Below are positions 37,200-48,693 of a stretch of 64,000 nucleotides of DNA, piece after piece. This DNA comes from Epiperipatus broadwayi. Its lineage: Eukaryota; Onychophora; Udeonychophora; Euonychophora; Peripatidae. The notes beneath the pieces were generated by a model that ran no database searches, was not told the origin of the DNA, and saw only the letters and a program-made list of their open reading frames with translations. The stretch is from positions 4,944,751 to 5,008,750 of the forward strand of contig JAQFVV010012477.1 in NCBI GenBank assembly GCA_028023455.1, given 5' to 3'. The position numbers and the translations under genes were made by a program. Numbering within the stretch: the first letter of the stretch is position 1; each line of letters starts with the position of its first letter.

Positions 37200-38005
37200 G
37201 TATAATTCTACCAAAATTAAAAAATGCCTATATAAAATTAAAGATTAATTTCCTTTGCTACAGCCAGTTCATGGCATATTCCACCATCTTGAGTAGCAAT
37301 ACATTAATATTTAAAGCTCATTAAACTCGCACAACAGTAATATTTCCATGTAAATGGCCAACTTTCCATAAATTGTGAATACTAACACAATTACACTGTT
37401 TATTCAACACATTATCTGTACTATTTATAAAATATGATTCCTTAATTTTTCTTTTCTTCAAATCATTTTCCACATGTAAAACAAAAACTATCAAAGCAGA
37501 ATTCCCCATTATAAATCATCACATGTTCTGCAAAAACAGATTTAACCTATCTATAGAAAGACACTAGTTATTATATAATAATTCATGCTCCCAAATTCTC
37601 TTTTCAATGCACATTTAGTCTGCTCAATGTAACAATATCCACAATGACATACCACTTTATATGTAATATTACATTTATTGATTTTATCAATACAATCTTT
37701 TCCATTCATAACTAATCTTCTAATATTGGCACCCACTTTAAATGCAACATTAAAATCAGAAGATAACAATGAAGTAATCTTACTACACACAATATCATTT
37801 ACATAAGGCAATGCTATCTACTTTTTCTTTTCCATATTATCTCTTCTCCATCTATTTCTAAACCTATATAGTGCACATAAAATATTTGTTCTACTATATC
37901 CCACTTGTAATATATCATTAACATATCTTTCAATATTAGCCAATTTATCACTCTAAAATTTACATAAAACATCATTTCTAAAGAGAAATGTTCAAAAACC
38001 ACCTA
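37200..38005 (-). pseudogene. Penelope-like element, C-terminal RT/GIY-YIG fragment
   Basis: Minus-strand fragment of a Penelope-like retroelement polyprotein, in three broken pieces. The piece at 37551-37811 reads LPYVNDI...FNVAFKVGANIRRLV...ITYKVVCHCGYCYIEQTKCALK. This matches the linker and GIY-YIG endonuclease start of the family (usual pattern LPYV, then VYK-C-CG-xYIGQT). The YIG glycine is replaced by Glu. The piece at 37321-37509, with ENDLKKRKIKESYFI and LNKQCNC, corresponds to the region after the endonuclease. 37814-38002 precedes the linker. Catalytic RT motifs are not visible, and an inverted second copy abuts it. Dead copy. Confidence 0.78.
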
Positions 38006-38199
38006 ATTTATAGGTAAGTGGAATATTTGAATTAGAATGCACAAATACTCTAATTGATAATGGTTACACCATTTTTTTTATTGATTTTATTACCTTCTCT
38101 TCATAAAATTAGATCCAGATATTTTATACTATTCTCACTATCTTCAGAAGTAATACTCCACATCAATCTATCAATATCATTTAATTTAATAAATAGTTT

Positions 38200-38666
38200 T
38201 TTCACTAACAAGTGGTATGTCATTGTGGATATATTTACATAAGGGAGACTAAATATGCATTGAAAAATAGAATTCAGGAGTGAATTATTATATAATAAGT
38301 TGCATTATTCTGTAGATAGGTTTGAATCTGTTTTTGCAGAACATGCAGTGATTTGTAGTGGAGAATTCTGCTTTGATGGGGTTTTTGTTTTCCATGTGGA
38401 AAATGATTTGAAGAAAAAAAAATTAAGGAACCATATTTTATAAATAGTACAGATGTGTTGAATAAACAATGTAAATGTGTTAGTATTCACAATTTATGGA
38501 AAGTTGATCATTCACATGGGAACGGTCTTCTGTGTGAGTTTAATGATCTTTAAATATTAATGTATTGCTACTCAAGATGGTGGAATACACTGTAAGCTGG
38601 CTATAGCAAAGGAAATTAATCTTTAATTTTATATAGGCATTTTTTAATTTTAGTAGAATTATTCTA
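38200..38666 (+). pseudogene. Penelope-like element, second inverted copy
   Basis: Plus-strand copy of the end of the same element, inverted against 37200-37680. Reading across stops, it shows YNKLHYSVDRFESVFAEHAV and FHVENDLKKKKLRNH, the latter equivalent to FVLHVENDLKKRKIKES in the other arm. Outside the coding part the arms still mirror each other: AATTAAAGATTAATTTCC at 37228 against GGAAATTAATCTTTAATT at 38610. Inverted, truncated second copies are a known habit of Penelope-like elements. Confidence 0.72.
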
Positions 38667-40030
38667 ATGGATTTTGTTTATTATACTTATATCATTTATC
38701 ATTAAATATATATATATTATGTACTGTATTTTATCCTAGTACAAGTAGCATTGGCAATTTAGAAGTTAAATTAATAAATTCCTAATAAAAAAATATTTAT
38801 TTAAATATCTCATCGATTTAGTTTAAACAACGTGGGTGTAGATATTTTAGTGCATGCTAAAAGAATTCAAAAAGAGAGAAGAGATATAAAGAGTATAATA
38901 AAACGAAAGGGGAAACTACTTTGTATTTTTGTAAAAATAAAAAATAAAAGACACAACATTCCTTCCCTAATTAAAGATGGTGAACAAGAAGAAAACAAAA
39001 GAAGACTTTGTGGGCTAAATTCCTTTACAATTGGTATACATTAACAGGTGTCAATGGGAGTTGCACAGAAAGACTAAAAAAATCAGGATTATAAAAAGGA
39101 AAAAAAAATCATGCGTGGGGTTTCTTAGATCTTCATTCCTGTAGAGAAAAGTAAAGATAAACTTGGAGAAATTATGATACTCTTATTAATATATTGAATT
39201 GTATTAAGATGTGTGAGTAGAAGAAGTTCTTTTGCTGGTATTGCTTTTGACCTGATGTCATGAACTACCTGGGTGAAACCATTTCCTACTAAATGTGAAA
39301 CCACAAAGGATCGCCAGAATATTGAACAGTGGATCTTTTCCAAGATAAATCCATGCATGGTAAATTTCATAAATCCTACACATGAACAAATAAACTTACC
39401 AGTAAGTAACTCTATTAATTCCAATACTATTGATCACTTTTCTTACTCTTAAGTGTGATAAACTGTCGCCATGAACCATACCAATTAAATTAAAATATTT
39501 GCAGTAGTTTTAATCCCTACTTGTTTTTTTATATTTTCTTCTCTTGATAATATTAAATAATTTGTTTTGTAATAAAAAATTTAAATACGACTTACGTTGT
39601 TATTTAGTTATTGATTATTATTATTCTAATTCAATTAAATAAATTGTCAATGTTATACAGAAAATGCAATCCTCTGGATATTCTAAATAATTTCATCGTA
39701 ACTAAAAAAAAAAGATTTGGCCAGTGGATTCTGATACAGAATCCTGGCACCTTTTCAAATAAATTAAAAGCTGGCCTACTTGTCCCCATTATTATGGTAG
39801 TTACATTAAGTGAAAGGGTGTTGTGTGACCAGGAAAGATAATTGAGTCCATTAAATCTTACTGAAATTTTCTGACGAAAAATTTAATAGATCAAACATAA
39901 TTTGGTCACTGAGTATGGGCAATTAACTTGTAAAGAAACCCTAATTATACAGTGGATGTTACAATATATATATATATATAAACCATATGATTCTCAACTT
40001 ATGATGTTATTCTGTATAGTGATTATATTA
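38667..40030. other. A+T-rich sequence with three unassigned ORFs
   Basis: ORFs at 38832-39044 (plus, Lys/Arg-rich), 39125-39424 (minus, 99 codons) and 39611-39841 (plus). None shows a motif I recognise, and none has visible splice or start context. The 99-codon one has fairly balanced composition and could be an old transposon fragment. Confidence 0.35.
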
Positions 40031-40320
40031 AAACAGGCAAAACTCTCTATATGTATTGCAACTCAGTGCAAGCCAGAGTAATCAAAGGATGCCAGCTGGC
40101 TTGTGCATAAAATCCCCATCTAATTCCTACTCATCCAATATTCCCAGACTAGTTTCTGGCTTGTGGCCTTTGTCAGTGAGGAGCCTTGGATCTGAGAGCA
40201 CTGCATCTAGATCTTAGGTCTAATGCAACTCTCCAGCAGCCACCTTATAGAGTTTTGCCTGTTTTAATAACAGTTAAGAGCAAGCATAAGAGATAGTGAT
40301 CACATTGTTTATTGGCTTAT
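40031..40320. repeat. Family A inverted dimer (unequal)
   Basis: A minus-oriented segment from about 40033 to 40247 carries the ribozyme. It is followed directly by a plus-oriented end segment starting GAGTTTTGCCTG at about 40251 and continuing to TTATTGGCTTA. Confidence 0.85.
40133..40191 (-). ncRNA. Hammerhead with G8 mutation, family A
   Basis: Minus strand: ATCCAA and TTGGAT pair (plus 40186-40191 and 40133-40138). Proximal stem I is TCCTCA with TGGGAA. The core is CTGACAA (plus 40170-40176), a G8-to-A change expected to kill catalysis. Stem II GGC/GCC over CACAA, GAAAC (plus 40152-40156) and GTC (plus 40147-40149) are intact. Confidence 0.7.
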
Positions 40321-40675
40321 AGTGAGTATACATCTAAAATACATTAAACATGGAAAGATATTCAACCTGGAGTACATCATTAATGGTTGAAAATAATGGC
40401 GATCGTGCATACACACTGATATAATAAAGATAACAATTTTTCTTCATGCTATTTACATTAATGTATCACCATCTATTGTACAATAAATTACAAAGTTCTT
40501 CCATTTACATTTAGTTTCCAGTTCTTATAAGAATAATTAATTTGCATTTGCAAAATAAATCTTCCAAACAAAAATGGGCTTTGATATAAACAGGGTAGAA
40601 AAGTTTATTGTTCCATTGATTATTATTAGAAGTGTTCTGTTAGTTAATATATACACATGTATGTGTGCTTTTCTG

Positions 40676-41200
40676 AAGGGATTTGGGATGATGATATTTT
40701 AGTTGTATTTATATATTGGAATATTTCCATTACCTAATATAAAGTATTGAATGTCTTTAAAAAAATACAATCGACTCTTATTAATACCACACAGGTTTGT
40801 ATATGTACAACGTTTTGAGAGGTATTATTATCCTCTCTTCTTCAAATGTTAATGGACTGACCAGTAGCAATACTAGCATGGGAATATATTCTTGAATACT
40901 AAATTTTAAGATAACGTTCTAGCCAACTGAACCATCATGCCAATGGTAGGATGGCTTATAATTCAATATTCAAGAATCTAAGGGTCCAAGATCGATCTCT
41001 ATAATAGTACTACCAATGGTCAGACCAGCAACACTCCTGAAGAAAGAGGAGATAATATCTCTCGAAATGTTGGGCATATACTAACCTGTGTGCTGTTACT
41101 AACAGTTGGATGCAATTGGAAAGTGTAAATAAAGTTAAATTTTTCAAAATACATTCAATACTTAATATTAAATGATGGAAATACTCCAATATATATGCAC
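40676..41200. mobile_element. Foldback tRNA-SINE, second copy
   Basis: Same element as 17236-17815. Left half (to about 40935) is in minus orientation, right half in plus. Both halves carry the segment GTTACTAACAG or CCTCTC-AAA-GTTG and the tRNA-like head, so this is an inverted SINE dimer. The outer ends ATATATTGGAATATTTCCAT and GATGGAAATACTCCAATATA mirror each other. The Pol III boxes are decayed here (B-box-like AGATCGATCTC). Confidence 0.72.
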
Positions 41201-41309
41201 ACACATATATGTGTGTGTATTTTTTGTATTACATGTGAAAAACCTTTATATGGTTTGAAGTACACTTTTAGTATATTGCAGTTGAACATTAAAATAAAAA
41301 GAATGAAGT

Positions 41310-41500
41310 TTGACTGTGACCTCTAAAATCCTACCTTAATGGATACTATTGATATCATAAAATTCTTAGCGATTCTAAATCACTCTACCTCTAAACCCAT
41401 TTATTCTAATAGTTATTATTCATTCATGAATTCTAGGTAATTTTCAGTCACTCTACATCACAAGGCATCTTAATAGCTACTATTCATATACCGACCATTA
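41310..41500 (+). repeat. Three degenerate tandem units of about 65 bp
   Basis: The pattern CACTCTACNTC...CTTAATAG-TACTATTCAT starts near 41320, 41386 and 41450. A single related unit (CCAATGGATACTGTTAATATC) lies near 37058. No coding. Confidence 0.7.
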
Positions 41501-41589
41501 GTAGTTTCTCGTCAGGAAAAAAAAAGTGAGAAATAAAAGCGTTTGCTATTTTAAGTTATGATTTTCTACTTACTTTAGAAGAGCTAAAA

Positions 41590-41900
41590 CAAAAAAAAAA
41601 CTAAATAAAATATACAAGAAATAAATTTAATGTTAAAGGTTCAATCTAGATTTTTTTTAAAAATAGTATCTAATGCATATATACATATTTATTGCGATTT
41701 GAGTGATAATCAAATAAATTTCTACTTAATTTTAAAAAGTTTAAAAAAACAACGACAACGAAATAAATATATATCTAATAAATCTAATTTTAAAGGTTCG
41801 ATCTATTTTTTTTCTAAAAAATTAGCAAATGGTGCATATATATATATTGCGATACGAATCAGAATCAAATATACAATCTTAATGAATTCTCGCAGTGAAA
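41590..41900 (+). repeat. Tandem duplication, 157-bp offset
   Basis: TAAAGGTTCAATCTA at 41634 and TAAAGGTTCGATCTA at 41791 begin similar stretches that both continue to GCATATAT...TATTGCGAT. Divergence is moderate. The ORF at 41630-41908 simply spans the duplication. Confidence 0.75.
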
Positions 41901-44726
41901 ACAGATAGTTCTATTTTTTATAATAATAATTAAAAAGAAACTGTTCACAAATATTTGTAGTGGATACAATGTTAAATAAATGAAAACTTTATTTAATACA
42001 TACGTAAAAGATGCACATATTTTATTATAGATTCAGTAGTAATTGTTTTACTTCTTAAATTAAATTACAAATGCAATCTTTTTTACATATAGGGTTATTG
42101 CCACTTTTATAGGCGGATAAAAAAGAGAGTTATCCGCGGCGGCATTGCCTTTTCGTATCAGTACTTTTTATTCTGTGAAGATACAAACAATGTTTTAATA
42201 GATTTTATTGTTTACCTGTGAACAAGATGATTTGTTATCAAAAAAATAAAATAAAAACAACAATGAAATCATTCAGAAAAGTTATTTATCTTAAATGTTG
42301 CCTGCCCATATACTAGCATGTGTGTATAAATAATTTTTATATTTTTTATATGTATGACTTCTTGTTTGTATCATTTTAGAACTGATGTTTTAATTGAATT
42401 TTATTTGACATCATCTGGTAAAATCATTGGAACATGACAGTAATTTGCAACCAATAGTCAGTTGTTAGTGATGAGATACTTAGACTACTCAAGTGGTGAG
42501 ATCAACCAAAATATATACGCTATTATAATAGTAGCAAGCAACCACACACATAAAGAAAATCTAAAAAATTATTTATATCTTAGGCTCATAAAAAAATCTA
42601 TTTTATATAATAAGAAAAACTTTAATAGAGATTAAAAAAGAATATTGACAAAATAAATTTTAACACTTCCTACTTCACTCACTTTTTTATCTGACATTAA
42701 TATTTTCGTGTCCATATGAAATTCTCACATTGCACTATGTAATGTCATTACTCAAGAATAATCACTTCGAATACCAACATGTCTTTTTCAGATGCTGAAA
42801 GACGAAACTTAATAAAGACAAAGTTTAAAATTTTTAAATTTTCATTTGAGCCAGCCAATCCACAGTTGGTTGAAGTTAACAAAGTTTGTGAGGTGGTTTT
42901 GTTTTCTCTCTGTGTCATAGTTTCTTGCTGTCCATAGATGTAACCATGAGGCTATTCTAATATTTTTCCAATTTTTAAATGCATACATGACTTATATATA
43001 TATATACAAATTTATACATCTTTTGGTATCAATCTGCAATATGTTTCCCCAACATCCATCCAATAAAAAACTTATAAAGATGGCATTACTCTCTAGATCA
43101 GACATTGGCAGATCAAGAATAGATAGATATCCATTTTATAACTATCATTTGGGTGTCTAATTGTATTAATGGTATGCTGTCTATATAAAAAACATTTTCA
43201 AATATTTTTTTTGAAAATTTTCAGCCATCAAAAATAAAACAAATAAATTCCATATTCTTCTGAGTTCAAAACCCATTTCTGCTAATCAGCACACCAATCA
43301 CTCTGGTGAATAAGAGAAGAGCTTGATGCATAATTGATAGCATATTTTGTTTTGGCATCCAGCAATCAGAAATTTAAATCCTGAATAAAACTTGAAAACT
43401 TCAAACAGGCTTATTATATTATTATAGGCAGATAACACATAACTGATCTAGCTATAACTCATAATCAATATGTTGATTATTAACTATTTTTAGATAATAA
43501 ATTAAGAGTAGAAGCAATTAAAACCCTTATTCTCATAAAGCTGATAAGTATGCTAAGTAATTTTTTTTTTTTTTTACTTTTGTTTGGTCATAAAGTGGGA
43601 TATTTAATTTTACTTATATTTATCTACTATATACATAGTGTGTATCCTTAATTGTGAACCAAACATGCATAAAGCTAAATGGAAACAATATAAATTAATT
43701 ATTCCTAACTAAACATAAATATACTGACCAATTAATTTGATGGGACCATATTATGAGAGTTACAGATGATAGATGCATGTTATCAGCAAATTGACTGATG
43801 AATTGGCTTGTTTAAATTAGTTAAGAGTAATTAATTTATATCTAATTATATTTATAATTAGTAATTATCATATATGTCTATTGTACAAATGAAGTGAGAT
43901 TCAAATGTGAGTAAAATAATTAATCTGAAAAAATTTAAACAATCCAATCAATAAGTGGTTGTCAACATGCATTTACCAAGTCTGATATTACACTAAAAAG
44001 TCAGGCATTGTACTTTTATAATAACATTATTAAGCATTGGTAATTTGATTGATTGGCTTGTTCAAATTTGAATAGTGTAATTAATTTATGCTATTTCCTA
44101 TTTAGTATTGTGCATGTTTGATATATAATTAATCATATATATGATAGATAAATGCTTTTTGTTAAATAGAGTTGAATAAAAAAACATAGCATTTTCTGCA
44201 TATCCAAATACTCTATATTTAATCTAAAGCTTTATGAGAAATATAAAAATGTTCAATGATAACTTAAAAGAAACTGGTGGACTAAACTTAGTCTCTTGCT
44301 GATTAAAGTTACATTTGATATATGAAACATAGCATAAATATGTGAAAAATTAAATTATACTATTAAATCTGTGAATGACCCTTTTCATATCAAAATTGTA
44401 TCTGAATAAATAGAGGGAGTTTTTAAAGATATATTTAATATTATTTGCATCTTAAAAATATACTTGTTTAGAGTTTTCTAAATAAATGATACTAAATATG
44501 CTTCTTGTGGGATTCATAGAAAACTTTAGAGATATTTTAAAATTTAGTGATAAAATTGTATCATCAAAATTAATAAACTTTTTGAAAAAAAACATACAAA
44601 CCCATAGAAATGTGCCACCTGATCATAAGGTTACTTATAGTATTTGACTCTATAACAATAGATAAAAATATATTTATAATGAATTCTATTATTGAACTAT
44701 GGAAACTATCAACCAAGAAATAATTG
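41901..44726. other. A+T-rich sequence without recognised genes
   Basis: No ORF or repeat family recognised. A G+C-rich hairpin, GCGGATAA (42113-42120) with TTATCCGC (42130-42137), stands out from the background. A similar context DNA element (GATTGATTGGCTTGTT) is repeated near 43795 and 44050 inside loosely similar stretches. Confidence 0.5.
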
Positions 44727-44920
44727 TTTCTTCAACCACAATTGGGGTTTTTATATTTAATTTGAAGTAAAAGTGTGTAGGGGTTCAATAACTAGTTATA
44801 TCAATCCAATCTCTTTTTATAAAAAATAGGTATTAACTTAATTAATTTATGGAATCACCATGCTTTTATTTTGTTTTTATTTTAAGTTAAATATAAAAAC
44901 CCCAATTAAGATTGAAGAAA
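44727..44920. mobile_element. MITE-like foldback with 34-bp TIRs
   Basis: Left repeat 44727-44760 contains AATTGGGGTTTTTATATTTAA; the right repeat 44887-44920 is its complement with two mismatches. The 126-bp middle is non-coding. Target duplication not clear. Confidence 0.75.
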
Positions 44921-45783
44921 GTTATTTTCTCTATTTTTAATTCCAATATTAAATAAAAGCATTCATTGCATATATTTTTATATCAAATATTATTTAGTTT
45001 ATAAAATTGTAATCAAAGACTTGTTTTTATTACAATTTTAAATAGTGCTAAAATACTTTTAAGGTTGGAATTAAAAACATAGAAATTAAATCAACTTTGT
45101 TTACAATATAGTTTTGTTCATCTGACCATTATTTTGGATTTACAAAAATTACTAAGCACTTAAAATATTTTAGTGTCATATTATATTGTCAATGATTTAT
45201 ATCTAAAGTACCAAATTTCAACAAATTCTATTGTATATAAATATACTGATTTTAAAATTTTATTTTATTTAATAAAAATATTTACAAACAAACAAAAGAA
45301 ACAGAAATTTTAATTTAAATAAAGACATTTATTAAAAATGAAGATTAAAAAAGATCCAATATATTTTAAAATATTACAGTGATTTAAATGTGATATTAAT
45401 TTTTGGATATTGATTTAGCATGTACTCTAGTCTTTTTTTACATACTTAAAAGAGCTAGCAAATTAATAGTGAAACTTTTTTGACAAAAGTAAAAAAATGT
45501 ATTGTACTTTTATCAAAATAATAATCCAATTAACAGATCAAAATAATAGTAATTGATAGATAATAAAAACTTTAAAATTTTTAATTAACAAGTAGAAGTT
45601 TTTCCCCTTAAACAACAAGAACAATGCAAATGAGGTTGATGATAGTGCAAGAGTAGCAAAATAATTATTTTTGAAAACAAAAAGACTGCATATGCAAACT
45701 TTTTCAGATCAGGAAATTTTTCCCTCCACCTTTCTGATTGATTGGTAACAACTAAGTTTTAAAAAAATCACATTTTTCAAACA
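44921..45783. other. A+T-rich sequence without recognised genes
   Basis: No supportable feature. Confidence 0.5.
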
Positions 45784-46090
45784 AGGCAAAACTCTCTCCA
45801 TATAGTAGTGCCACCTTGTGCTAAACAGAGTAATCAATGGATGCCAGAAGGCTTGTGCATAAAATCCCTATCTAATGCCTACTCATCCAATATTCCCAGA
45901 CTAGTTTCTGGCTTGTGGGGATATTGGATGAGTAGGCATTAGATAGGAATTTTATGCACAAGCCTTCTGGCATCCATTGATTACTCTGTTTAGCACAGGG
46001 TGGCACTACTGTATGGAGAGAGTTTTGCCTTGTTTATAAACAATTATGTGCTAGTATGAGATGGTGATCATCTGATGCTTAGTGGTTTAA
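45784..46090. repeat. Family A near-perfect palindrome, junction at ribozyme site
   Basis: Minus arm 45784-45918 and plus arm 45916-46090. The arms are nearly identical for about 115 bp, from AGGCAAAACTCTC to its complement near 46030. The plus arm begins TGGGGATATTGG at 45916, which is exactly the sequence that follows the hammerhead cleavage site in the intact copy at 62711. The base before it (G) does not match the expected C. The ribozyme itself is truncated here: CTGATGA and part of stem II are missing. Confidence 0.9.
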
Positions 46091-46924
46091 CAAATTTTTT
46101 AATTTATTGTTCATATTGTTTAGAAAAAAGACTAAAAAAAAGTAAACATTTTCTTTTATCAAAATCTCAAAACAATGTCTTAATTTAAAACTACATATTA
46201 ATTTTGACATTTAGTGAAACTATGGGCTAATGTTAGATTTATCACTTAGTAATTTAATAGTGCTTCAATGGTTCCCTCAGGTTTATAAAAAAAAACATAG
46301 AACACATATTAAATTAGTACCTTACTGTGAGAATGTGACAGAGAATAGAATACAATAAACAGTTACAATTAGTCTATTGATAGGAAACTAAAAACAGTTT
46401 TGAATAAAAAATTAAAGGACAATATTTGACTATCAAATAAAATAATTAAATGATTACTTTAGGTATACCTGTGTCTTTTATGGATTACTTCATATAGTTA
46501 TTACAATTTCATCATTAATTTAACTTTTTAATATTTTCTGTTTGTATTTATATTTTCTGAAATTAGAATAACTGTATATGTTTAAGAATGGATAGTAATG
46601 ATAATTGTACATAATCAGTCAAATAGTCATTCATTTGCAAGTTGATAAGTGGGTATTTATCTGTTATTAACTACATAATAAAAATAATATCAACAACAAT
46701 GTAAAAATGCTTACCTAATAGCAGTTAATTATATTGATGGTAATTTCTTTGAGGGAAATCCTGAATAAGCATTATAATCATCTATTTAGAGCTTTGTCAT
46801 TTTATCAATTTATATATATATAAAGGTACACTAAAGTAATTGGAATTGCATAATAAAATATTGTTTATTTATCTTAAGTGGTAAAAATTTAATCATCTTC
46901 AAAGTATTGACTATTTAATACAGT
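46091..46924. other. A+T-rich sequence without recognised genes
   Basis: No supportable feature. Confidence 0.5.
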
Positions 46925-47650
46925 GCATCAATCTAAATGCACTTTTCACTTTTCAAAATAATACAGAGTCACAAAGTGAAGCTTTTTAACACCTACATTA
47001 TTTTTTTTATCACTTTTAAGTTCACAAAAAAAATTTTGAGGCATTTTTTCATTTGAGAGAATAAAAGGAAGTCACATGATTAGTCATTAAGAAAATATGA
47101 TTGATAGAAAAGTGGGTCATGATGAATTTAATTAAAAATTGTTTCAAACTCAAGCTTTTGTGTGCAGAGGCATTGTCATGATGAAGCTAGATGCTTCACT
47201 TTGTCACAAAATGAGATGTTTACATTTTACCACATTACACAAACATTTCATAACTTGTAAATAAAATATCTGACTGTTACAAACTAATTCTTGGAGAAAA
47301 ATGCCATTTGCATAAAAAATCAGCATTGTCTTGACATTGTATTTCACTCACCATGCTTTTTTGGGATGTGATGAATTTAAAACTTTTACTAAACCTTTCA
47401 TAAACTTGTGTTTTCCCAAGTACTTATTTTTTTGTAATTTGTTTCAAGCATTACAATTGTTTTCCCTGATATTTTTCCTAAAAGAAAACATAATTTTACA
47501 TTATTCTGCCTCTCAAGCATTTACAAAAATTGACAAATACAGAAAATGCACTATGATACCATGATTTCACATAGTAAGATCATTGGGAAAATTGATGCAG
47601 AAGGGTCCCCACAAGATGTATGTAGCAGCAGAAGCATGAATAAAAAAACA
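46925..47650 (-). pseudogene. mariner-family transposase relic
   Basis: Minus-strand DNA transposase remains, very degenerate. The clearest segment, at about 47110-47200, translates as HHDNASAHKSLSLKQFL, matching the HHDNAPAH block around the second catalytic Asp of mariner transposases. The sequence after it fits the usual NHP-YSPDLAPCDFF-L block only loosely. Upstream (47220-47640) similarity is lost among frameshifts. Terminal inverted repeats were not found. The plus ORF at 47331-47564 is an antisense shadow. Limits are approximate. Confidence 0.62.
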
Positions 47651-48693
47651 CCAGAGAATAATTCTGGTTATTTTTGTGCCCGTCCTTCTATGTGTATATA
47701 TATATTCTAAATGTTCATACTTCTAGATTGAAAGAAATACATAAATTAATTTACTTAAACAATGTTTAATTAATAAGACAATCAAAATATCAGTAATATT
47801 TACTTACAACTTTCAATATCACCTAGCAATAATAATAAACCAGCTCTCACAAAACAATTTGTTTCATAATTTCAACATCATTCATTGGTTCAAATAAGTG
47901 ACTTACTACTGCATTTCATTGTAATGTGCAAAGCCATATTTATATAAAAGACTGGATTTATATTTCAAATACACAAATACCACTATAATTTTATAATAAA
48001 TAGATGCTACAATTTTACAGATTTAAACAATTGTGTATTACAATGATATACCTAAAATAGAAATCAACCACATATTTTAACAATTTAAATATTAATAACT
48101 ATTAAGAAATCCATGTTATTGTAATCCAAATGTTCATATATACATATATTAAATGTTTTTAAATATGTGAAAATTTCCATTACATTTTATTTAGGAAAAT
48201 AACAGTCAGATGCTAACAAGATAGTAACCAACAAAAAATAGCAAATTGTTGATGCTTTTTAAAGAAATTTCTTTTTTAAATGCTAGCTCTAATTCTAATA
48301 TAGAAATAAAGTGTTACAGTAAATATATACACACATATAAAAAATATAACATAAATTAATTATAACAGAGATTGCAGAAAGGAATTTGCTGTTAAATGAG
48401 AGGAAACCCTTTGATTCATCTTGGAGGCCTTAAAGGAACCAATCAGGACAAATTCTGAATGTTCTCTCAACATGTTGTTGTTGTTGTTCCTGTTATTACA
48501 ATGTGATTATTCATATAGAATATAAACATGGATGAGCTGCTCACCAAAAACACATTCACCAGCATGGTGAGTTGGACCATGGTGTTTATCTCAGTGCCCA
48601 ATAACTCTTAACTGTAATCAGTTGTGTTTTCTTGAAGACAGAAGGAATGTGTGTGTGTGAATGAATTTCTTTTTCTAATATATATTTAGAATC
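47651..48693. other. A+T-rich sequence, then possible RTE 5' leader
   Basis: 47651-48380 holds nothing I can name. From about 48390 the sequence is less A+T-rich, has a GTT microsatellite at about 48475-48489, and runs into the RTE copy, so it may be its untranslated leader. Confidence 0.4.

Noticed and set aside
41505-41530. Minus-strand CTGACGAGAAAC, both hammerhead core strands in a row
   Set aside because: There is no stem II between them and no matching stem I strands, so no hammerhead fold is possible.
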